22,964 bases of DNA, from positions 1 to 22,964 of the forward strand of contig JALTOP010000443.1 in NCBI GenBank assembly GCA_027000105.1, given 5' to 3'. The position numbers and the translations under genes were made by a program. Under the pieces are notes generated by a model. That model saw only the letters and a list, made by a program, of their open reading frames with translations. It was not told the origin of the DNA and ran no database searches. Shown here in pieces: positions 16,720-22,964 of the stretch. Origin of the DNA: Planctomycetaceae bacterium (GTDB lineage Bacteria > Planctomycetota > Planctomycetia > Planctomycetales > Planctomycetaceae). Every line of letters begins with the position of its first letter. Positions within the stretch are counted from its first letter, which is position 1.

Positions 16720-19700
16720 ATGATTAACGAGGCCAACAAACCAGAAAGTTTGCATCAGGCAAACGAAAGCGGACCTCCCATGGATAACGCAACCATCCCG
16801 GAAAAAGAATTGTTTCAGTTGAACCGACGGCGGTTTCTGGAAGCGGCCGGCTTCACCTTTTCTGCCGTCGCTTTAAGCGGTTGTACACGTCCTGATCCCG
16901 AATTGGCGCTGCCGTTCGCGCAACTTCCGGAAGGAGTCAGACCGGGGCGGAAACTGACATACGCTTCGAGCTGTGTTGATTTTCCTTCTGGCTGTGGAAT
17001 GTTGGTAAGTGTGCGAGATGGCCGCCCGTTGAAAATGGAGGGGATGCCCGAACATCCGCTTTCCAAAGGTGGCTTGAATGCGATTGCCCAGGCACTGCCA
17101 TTGGGCTTGTACGATTCGCATCGGTTGAAAACCCCGCAGAAGCGGGGCGAACAGGCAGAATGGGAAGATGTCGATGACGCAATCCTGAAAACACTGGCCA
17201 GTATCAAGGATTCCGGCGGGGCCGTCCGCGTGGTGACTCCCACCGTGACGGGGCCGACGTTGAAGGAATCGATCAATACCTTCCTGAAGCAATTCAAGGA
17301 TGGTTCGCACATCACATTCGATGCGGTCAGCCATTCAGCCATTCTTGATGCTCATGAAAAAACGCATGGCGCTCGGGTGCTGCCTCATTACTTGCTCGCG
17401 AAAGCAAAGGTGATTGTTTCGTTTGGGGCTGATTTTCTGGGAACCTGGATTTCTCCAGTCGAGTTCACCGCGGATTGGCGAACAAACCGCGTACCGACGG
17501 AAGACGATCCGCAGATGTCCTATCACGTTCAGTTTGAAGGGCGCGTTTCGTTGACGGGGGGCAAGGCGGATCGGCGTTACCGCCTTGCACCGGATGAGTT
17601 CGGCACGGTCTTGAATCATCTGTATGCGTTGCTTTCCGAAAAAGCAGGCAGGAAGGTCGATGCTTCCAAGCTTGGCGAGTCTCCCATTGCAGAGGCCGAT
17701 TTGTCGACACTGGCAGAACGTCTCTGGAACGCCAAAGGAGAGAGCATTCTTCTTTGCGATAGTCAAACTGTAGCTGTGCAGGTAGTGGTGAATGCGATCA
17801 ATCACCTGCTTGGCAATTATGGCAAAACGCTCGACATCAACAAGCCGAGTTTACAAGCACAGGGGAATGATCGTGAGGTTCTGAAACTGATTGATGAACT
17901 GAAAGCGGGCAAGATCGCCGCCTTGTTTGTTGCAGGAACGGATCTCACACACAATCTGCCTGAGCATGATCAACTTGCCGAGGCAATCAGTAAGGTTCGA
18001 CTTGTTGTCAGCTTGAACGAGCGGGAAGACGATTTCACATCGCTGGCCCATTACGCTTGCCCGGATCATCACTTGCTGGAATCATGGCTCGATGCGGAAC
18101 CGGTCTGCGGCCTGGTTTGTCTGTCGCAACCGCTGCTGCAACCGCTGGGGAATACTCGTTCGATTCTGGAAAGTTTCGCTCTGTGGTCGGGCAACAAATC
18201 GACCGCTTACGAAATTATACGGACATCCTGGGAAAAGAATATCCTGACCCGTTCGAAATCAAAATCGTTCCGCAAATTCTGGGATCAATCGGTTCACGAT
18301 GGGTTTGTTCAAGTTTCTGCGGAGGCTCCGAAGGTCAGCGAATTCAAAGCCGACGCCGTCGTTCTTGCCCCGCAAGCAAAATCGGGTGAATACTGTTTGA
18401 GTCTTTACACGAAAGTCGGTTTGACCGATTCCCGGCATGCCCACAACCCGTGGTTGCAGGAGATGCCTGATCCGATCACGAAAGTGACTTGGGACAACTA
18501 TGTCTCTCTTTCTCCGGCAACAGCGGAAAAATTGGGTGTAAGCGATGGTGATGTAGTCGCCGTTGAAGCTGGTGACGCCAATATTGAACTCCCTGCGCTG
18601 GTTCAGCGAGGTCAGCACGATCGTGTTATTGCGATCGCACTGGCTTATGGAGTGAAAGGAACCGATCGGTTTGCCAAAATTGGGCCTCAATGGCTCGAAA
18701 GCAGATTGACTGTAGCCGAGGGAGAGCTTGTTGGAAAGAACGCGGCTCCTTTAATCGATGTTGCCAATGGATCGTTGAGTTTAACCCGCGGTGATGTCGC
18801 GATTGCAAGAACAGACAAACGCCACGAACTCGCCAGGACGCAGGAATATCATTCGATGGAACTGCCCAGGAATGTCGCTCCGCATGGTGGGGAATATCGG
18901 GATGTTGTCGAAAGTACAACGCTGGCTGCCTTCAAAGATGACCCGGAAGCAGGTATGCACGAAAAACATTTCGATACCAGCGTGCAGCTTTGGCCGGAAG
19001 ATCATCCGAAAAAGGGACATCACTGGGGGATGTCGATCGATTTGAATCTCTGCACCGGATGTTCCGCTTGTGTGGTGGCGTGTCAGTCGGAAAACAATGT
19101 CCCGGTTGTTGGTAAGGACGAAGTTCGTCGACAGCGGGAAATGCACTGGATGCGGATTGATCGTTACATCGATGGCGATGATGATGACATCCAGGTTTCG
19201 TATCAGCCGATGATGTGCCAGCATTGCGATAACGCTCCGTGTGAAACGGTCTGCCCGGTATTGGCGACAACGCACAGCAGTGAAGGGCTTAACGAACAGG
19301 TTTACAACCGATGTGTCGGTACGCGGTACTGTGCAAATAACTGTCCGTACAAAGTTCGGCGGTTCAACTGGTTCAACTATGCACACGAAGATTCGTTGGT
19401 GAATCTGGCTCTCAATCCGGATGTCACGGTTCGTGCCCGTGGGGTCATGGAAAAATGCTCGATGTGTATTCAACGTATTGAAGAAGGAAAAATCGACGCC
19501 AAACGCCGCGGCGTTCAAGTTGCAGATGGTGATATTCAAACCGCCTGCCAGCAATCGTGTCCTGCCAGGGCAATCACCTTTGGTGACATGAACGACTCGA
19601 ATAGCGAAGTTCACAAAACGGAAGACAACCCGCGTCGATACGGCGTTTTGGAAGAATTCAACTTCCGCCAGTCTGTTTCCTACCTCCGAGTTGTGAGAAA

Positions 19701-19842
19701 TCGTGATGAACAGCACAGCGGAAAAGATGGACATGGCGAGCACGAGGATCATGAGCACTCTGAAGTAACGCCATCAAATTCGAATAACATTGTCAATCTG
19801 GACGAAAAACGTACCAGTGAAACAGGAGGGAAACATGTCTGA
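16720..19842 (+). CDS. actB: ActB, Tat-exported iron-sulfur subunit of alternative complex III
   Basis: ActB combines a molybdopterin-oxidoreductase-like domain with a four-cluster ferredoxin domain and carries electrons from the ActC quinol site toward ActA. In 1040 residues, a Tat motif (NRRRFLEAAG, 35-44) ends in a possible lipobox LSGC with Cys 55, suggesting a lipoprotein. The large domain runs from about 75 to 750. The ferredoxin part has C778, C781, C784, C788; C833, C836, C841, C845; C865, C871, C875 (CVGTRYCANNC, a Thr in place of one Cys, so probably [3Fe-4S]); and C913, C916, C943, C947. A His-rich tail (HSGKDGHGEHEDHEHSE, 999-1015) follows. The molybdopterin domain is known to be empty in characterised ACIII. 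The gene overlaps actC by 8 bases. Confidence 0.93.
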   Translation: MINEANKPESLHQANESGPPMDNATIPEKELFQLNRRRFLEAAGFTFSAVALSGCTRPDPELALPFAQLPEGVRPGRKLTYASSCVDFPSGCGMLVSVRDGRPLKMEGMPEHPLSKGGLNAIAQALPLGLYDSHRLKTPQKRGEQAEWEDVDDAILKTLASIKDSGGAVRVVTPTVTGPTLKESINTFLKQFKDGSHITFDAVSHSAILDAHEKTHGARVLPHYLLAKAKVIVSFGADFLGTWISPVEFTADWRTNRVPTEDDPQMSYHVQFEGRVSLTGGKADRRYRLAPDEFGTVLNHLYALLSEKAGRKVDASKLGESPIAEADLSTLAERLWNAKGESILLCDSQTVAVQVVVNAINHLLGNYGKTLDINKPSLQAQGNDREVLKLIDELKAGKIAALFVAGTDLTHNLPEHDQLAEAISKVRLVVSLNEREDDFTSLAHYACPDHHLLESWLDAEPVCGLVCLSQPLLQPLGNTRSILESFALWSGNKSTAYEIIRTSWEKNILTRSKSKSFRKFWDQSVHDGFVQVSAEAPKVSEFKADAVVLAPQAKSGEYCLSLYTKVGLTDSRHAHNPWLQEMPDPITKVTWDNYVSLSPATAEKLGVSDGDVVAVEAGDANIELPALVQRGQHDRVIAIALAYGVKGTDRFAKIGPQWLESRLTVAEGELVGKNAAPLIDVANGSLSLTRGDVAIARTDKRHELARTQEYHSMELPRNVAPHGGEYRDVVESTTLAAFKDDPEAGMHEKHFDTSVQLWPEDHPKKGHHWGMSIDLNLCTGCSACVVACQSENNVPVVGKDEVRRQREMHWMRIDRYIDGDDDDIQVSYQPMMCQHCDNAPCETVCPVLATTHSSEGLNEQVYNRCVGTRYCANNCPYKVRRFNWFNYAHEDSLVNLALNPDVTVRARGVMEKCSMCIQRIEEGKIDAKRRGVQVADGDIQTACQQSCPARAITFGDMNDSNSEVHKTEDNPRRYGVLEEFNFRQSVSYLRVVRNRDEQHSGKDGHGEHEDHEHSEVTPSNSNNIVNLDEKRTSETGGKHV

Positions 19843-21274
19843 AACCTCTCCCTTAAGGCCAGCGCTGGTTACCGGTGATAAATCACTGGGGGATATCACG
19901 AACGATATTTCTGCGCCGATGGCTGGCACGCCTTCCCCAATGTGGTGGGCCGCGTTCTTGATTGCGTTTTCCGCTCTTGTGCTGGGAGTTGTTGCAGTTA
20001 CCTATCAAATTGCAACCGGTATCGGAACCTGGGGATTGAACAAGACCGTTGGTTGGGCATTCGATATTACGAACTTCGTTTTTTGGGTCGGTATTGGGCA
20101 CGCCGGGACGTTGATTTCCGCGGTGCTGTTCCTGTTCCGACAGAAATGGCGCACCGCGGTGAATCGTTCCGCCGAAGCGATGACATTATTCGCGGTGATG
20201 TGTGCCGGACTGTTCCCTTTGATTCACATGGGACGCCCGTGGCTGGCATTCTGGATGGTTCCCTATCCGAACGAACGAGGCTCGTTGTGGGTGAACTTCA
20301 AATCGCCCTTGTTGTGGGATGTGTTCGCGATCTCCACCTACCTTTCGGTTTCTGCTGTCTTCTGGTACATCGGTCTGATTCCGGATTTTGCTACCATTCG
20401 AGATAAAGCCAGGCCCGGTTTACGCAAAACCATCTTTTCGATTCTCTCTTTTGGCTGGGACGGTTCAGCCAGAACGTGGCTTCGTTATGAAACGGTTTAT
20501 CTGCTCCTGGCGGGACTCGCCACTCCGCTGGTGTTTTCCGTTCATAGTATTGTGAGCATGGATTTTGCAACGTCCGTTCTTCCCGGTTGGCATACAACAA
20601 TCTTCCCGCCCTACTTTGTTGCAGGGGCTATCTTCAGCGGGTTGGCCATGGTGTTGACTCTCATGCTGATCGCCCGCAAAACGATGCGATTGGAAGATTA
20701 CATCACCATCAAGCACGTCGAACGGATGTGCCTGCTGATGCTTTCAATGGGTTGTATTGTCGGCCTGGCTTACGGGACAGAGTTTTTCATCGCCGCCTAC
20801 GGCGGGAACCCCTTTGAACAGTTCGTCTTTATGAACCGCGCGCTGGGGCCGATGAACTGGGCTTATTGGACAATGGTCACGTGCAACGTGCTTATTCCGC
20901 AGGTGTTGTGGTTCAAGTCGATACGAACTTCGCTGCCTGCCGTTTTTGTGATCACGATTTTTGTGAATATTGGAATGTGGTTTGAGCGTTTTGTGATTAT
21001 CGTGACCAGTCTGCATCGCGATTTCTTGCCCTCGAGTTGGGCGCATTACGTTCCCTCGCTGGTCGAGATCGCAACACTGATTGGCAGTTTCGGATTATTT
21101 TTTACGCTCTTTCTGGTGTTTTGCCGTATCGCCCCGGCGATTGCCATCGCTGAGGTGAAAGATGCCGCGAATGTGAAAAAACGTGAGGTTCTACTGGAAG
21201 CACGTAACGAACCACCACAGATAATCGATACCGATCCGGTTCCAGTCAACGTCGATCCTTCTATGGGATGCTGA
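19835..21274 (+). CDS. actC: ActC, NrfD/PsrC-like membrane quinol-binding subunit of alternative complex III
   Basis: ActC is a polytopic NrfD/PsrC-family protein that binds quinol in ACIII. The 479-residue protein has about ten hydrophobic segments starting near residue 37. Familiar ActC features include TGIGTWGLN, DITNFVFWVGIGHAGTLISAVL, FPLIHMGRPW, SVHSIVSMDFA and NIGMWFERFVIIV. Translation starts at ATG 19835, with AGGAGGG just upstream. An in-frame start at 19790 would lie deep inside actB with no ribosome site. The first 8 bases overlap the end of actB (ATGTCTGA), so the two are likely translated together. Family members usually occur as ActC plus a second copy, ActF, which is not in the window and may lie beyond its end. 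Confidence 0.93.
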   Translation: MSETSPLRPALVTGDKSLGDITNDISAPMAGTPSPMWWAAFLIAFSALVLGVVAVTYQIATGIGTWGLNKTVGWAFDITNFVFWVGIGHAGTLISAVLFLFRQKWRTAVNRSAEAMTLFAVMCAGLFPLIHMGRPWLAFWMVPYPNERGSLWVNFKSPLLWDVFAISTYLSVSAVFWYIGLIPDFATIRDKARPGLRKTIFSILSFGWDGSARTWLRYETVYLLLAGLATPLVFSVHSIVSMDFATSVLPGWHTTIFPPYFVAGAIFSGLAMVLTLMLIARKTMRLEDYITIKHVERMCLLMLSMGCIVGLAYGTEFFIAAYGGNPFEQFVFMNRALGPMNWAYWTMVTCNVLIPQVLWFKSIRTSLPAVFVITIFVNIGMWFERFVIIVTSLHRDFLPSSWAHYVPSLVEIATLIGSFGLFFTLFLVFCRIAPAIAIAEVKDAANVKKREVLLEARNEPPQIIDTDPVPVNVDPSMGC

Positions 21275-21405
21275 AGATTCCGTGCAGAAATAGATTGATA
21301 TCGTTCGACCAGATCGACAAACAAAAATAATCAGAGCCGTTCGGTATTGATTGATCCGGTAAAGATGACAACAGAGTCTTTTCGTTCTGTTTTGGATAAA
21401 TAACC

Positions 21406-21945
21406 ATGAGTAAACAACTTTTATTGGCCACGTTCGAGCATGCGGATGATCTGCTCTCCGCAACGACGGTTGCTCGTGAAAAGGGCTTACGCATTGTCGA
21501 CGCCTTCACGCCGTATGCGGTGCATGGGTTGGATCGTGCGATGGGGTTGCGACCTTCACGGCTGACGTGGGTCTGTTTCACCTTCGCAATGATCGGCGTT
21601 TGCGGAATGCTCTGTTTTGAACATCTTGTCGCTTCCGTCTGGTGGCCAATAGATATCGGTGGCAAACCGTGGAACTCGCTTCCTTCAGATGTTCCTGTCG
21701 CCTTCGAAGCAGCCGTGTTTCTGGGAGCGTTCAGTTCCGTCATCGCGCTGCTGATTGTCAGTCGTCTTTACCCAGGCAAGAAATCTCGCACGGTTCCGGC
21801 CCGTGTGACGGACGATCAGTTTATTCTGGTCATCGAAAAGACCGACGCCACGTTCGATACCGAAGCGGTAGAAAAAATGCTGCTGTGCCATCATGCGGTT
21901 GATGTTGAACAGTACATCGAAAAAAATGGGGAGTTTCAACTGTGA
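21406..21945 (+). CDS. actD: ActD, DUF3341 membrane subunit of alternative complex III
   Basis: ActD is a two-pass inner-membrane subunit of ACIII (DUF3341 family) with a structural role. In 179 residues, a short soluble N-terminus carries TFEHADDLLSATTVAREKGL and VDAFTPYAVHGLD, the family hallmark of DAFTPYPVHGL type. Membrane helices lie at about 54-73 and 99-120, and a soluble ferredoxin-like C-terminal part follows (DDQFILVIEKTDATFD). It comes 131 bases after actC in the usual ACIII order; that gap shows no clear structure. The ribosome site is weak (GGATAA). Its TGA overlaps the GTG start of actE by 4 bases (GTGA). Confidence 0.93.
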   Translation: MSKQLLLATFEHADDLLSATTVAREKGLRIVDAFTPYAVHGLDRAMGLRPSRLTWVCFTFAMIGVCGMLCFEHLVASVWWPIDIGGKPWNSLPSDVPVAFEAAVFLGAFSSVIALLIVSRLYPGKKSRTVPARVTDDQFILVIEKTDATFDTEAVEKMLLCHHAVDVEQYIEKNGEFQL

Positions 21946-22964
21946 ATTTGACACGAATCAATATCGTATTGGCCGTGCTGCTGGTGTTGACCTCACTTTT
22001 TGCTGTCTCCTTGAAGGTTGATTACTCGAAGCCGAACATCGAATTTCTGCCCACGATGGTGCATTCACCCGCCTACGATGCGTATGCGGCGAATCCGAAT
22101 TTTCCCAATGGGCGAACCTTGCAGGCTCCCGTTCCTGGAACAATTCCGCGTGGTGAACTCCCTTTGTATTACACCGCAAGCAAGGAAGATGCGGTGAGAG
22201 CCGGGCTGGAATTGAAAAATCCGTTTGCTCTTGACGCTCCAATCGAAGTTGAACTGGAAGCACCGTCTACTGACAGTAAGGCCGCCTCAAAAACGGCTGC
22301 GAAGAAAACAAAGAAACTCAGCAAGGAAGAACTGGCTGAGGCGTTGAAACGGAAGAAACAGGCAGCCGCTCAGTTGAGACTGAATGCCTCCATCGAACGT
22401 GGGGCCGAAATCTTCAACACGTTCTGCATTACGTGTCACGGCCCGAGTGGTATGGGGGATGGCACGGTCACCAAACGCGGTTTTCCGCCACCTCCGCCAT
22501 TGCCAACAGGGAAATCAAAAGAAATGAAAGACGGTCAGTTGTTCCATATCCTGACCTACGGACAAGGGAGCATGGCTCCGATGGTCTCACAACTCTCACG
22601 CAATCAGCGGTGGGATGCCATCAACTATGTTCGCACGTTGCAAAAAGGGAAAAAAACGGCTGGAACAGCTGATGTGAATTCCTCAGCAAAAGACAAAAAA
22701 ACGGCTCCCGCTAAAACTGAATCCAAACCCGCGTCCAAAGCGGAAACAAAACCGCAGCCGAAAATAGAAACGAAATCAACCCCCAAACCGGAGACCAGGG
22801 TAGATTCGAAAACAAAACCGAAAGTGGCGTCTCCGGCAATACCCGGGAAAAATCCTGAGAAGAAACCTGAACAGAAACCTCGAGTGAAACCAAAATCAGC
22901 CACTGCAGATCCGAAAACAGCGAAACCTGATGCGACAGGTAAAACGCCCCAGGCTGAGGAGAAA
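21942..22964 (+). CDS. actE: ActE, monohaem cytochrome c subunit of alternative complex III (runs off the end)
   Basis: ActE is a single-haem c-type cytochrome that passes electrons out of ACIII. It begins with GTG 21942 inside the actD stop codon, with GGGGAG 8 bases upstream. 341 codons are open to the window end and no stop is seen. Residues 7-25 form an N-terminal membrane anchor or signal. MVHSPAYDAYAANPNFPNG and PVPGTIPRGELPLYY match ActE. A Lys/Ala-rich stretch (about 108-147) precedes the haem site CITCH (162-166). The likely Met ligand is M211 or M214 in GSMAPM. From about residue 236 to the window end the chain is a Lys, Pro, Thr, Ser and Glu-rich, disordered-looking tail of over 100 residues, unusual for ActE. 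It could be a linker to a further domain. Confidence 0.9.
   Translation, partial: MNLTRINIVLAVLLVLTSLFAVSLKVDYSKPNIEFLPTMVHSPAYDAYAANPNFPNGRTLQAPVPGTIPRGELPLYYTASKEDAVRAGLELKNPFALDAPIEVELEAPSTDSKAASKTAAKKTKKLSKEELAEALKRKKQAAAQLRLNASIERGAEIFNTFCITCHGPSGMGDGTVTKRGFPPPPPLPTGKSKEMKDGQLFHILTYGQGSMAPMVSQLSRNQRWDAINYVRTLQKGKKTAGTADVNSSAKDKKTAPAKTESKPASKAETKPQPKIETKSTPKPETRVDSKTKPKVASPAIPGKNPEKKPEQKPRVKPKSATADPKTAKPDATGKTPQAEEK

Noticed and set aside
18781..19758. A 325-codon minus-strand open frame inside actB
   Set aside because: It is antisense to the ferredoxin domain of ActB, which is clearly the coding frame.
16720..19842. ActB as an active molybdenum enzyme such as a polysulfide or formate-type reductase
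   Set aside because: Order actA-B-C-D-E, the ActB fusion of molybdopterin-like and ferredoxin parts, and the reduced Cys set at the N-terminal site all indicate alternative complex III.

Overview
The window reads as one continuous block of plus-strand genes from a Gram-negative, flagellated bacterium with a respiratory chain built on cytochromes c. The combination of a flagellar flhA-flhF-flhG-fliA block, a Thermus-like narC-containing nitrate reductase operon and an alternative complex III (ACIII, act) operon, at roughly even base composition, fits best with a member of the Planctomycetota. That placement is an inference from gene content and has not been checked by phylogeny.

Region 1 (1-4206) is the end of a flagellar regulatory and export cluster. 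It holds the C-terminal end of FlhA, the SRP-type GTPase FlhF, its MinD-like partner FlhG (with the DQAxxLR FlhF-activating motif visible at residues 10-16), a small unrecognised 88-residue membrane protein, and a FliA/WhiG-type sigma factor. A strong intrinsic terminator (4275-4315) closes this block. A roughly 460-base stretch without a supported gene follows and carries a weak promoter candidate.

Region 2 (4775-15993) is a complete respiratory nitrate reduction operon: narC (membrane-anchored dihaem cytochrome c), narG, narH, narJ, narI and two nitrate/nitrite transporters of the NarK1 and NarK2 types. The order narC-G-H-J-I-K-K is the one known from Thermus thermophilus. The first transporter carries an extra C-terminal DoxX-like membrane domain, an unusual fusion. 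NarG has no Tat signal, so nitrate is reduced in the cytoplasm and must be imported, which explains the two NarK proteins.

Region 3 (16054 to the window end) is an ACIII operon: actA (pentahaem c), actB (Tat-exported, iron-sulfur protein with a molybdopterin-like domain), actC (NrfD-like, about ten membrane segments), actD (DUF3341) and actE (monohaem c, running off the end with a long Lys/Pro-rich tail). ACIII oxidises quinol and reduces cytochrome c or an oxidase. The adjacency suggests a shared quinol pool, and possibly cytochrome-level traffic, between ACIII (ActE) and the NarC-equipped nitrate reductase. This functional coupling is a hypothesis.

There are no mobile elements, CRISPR arrays or RNA genes that I can support, and no convincing minus-strand gene. 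The most unusual items are the NarK-DoxX fusion, the joined nar-act arrangement, the Cys/Gly tail of NarJ and the ActE tail.
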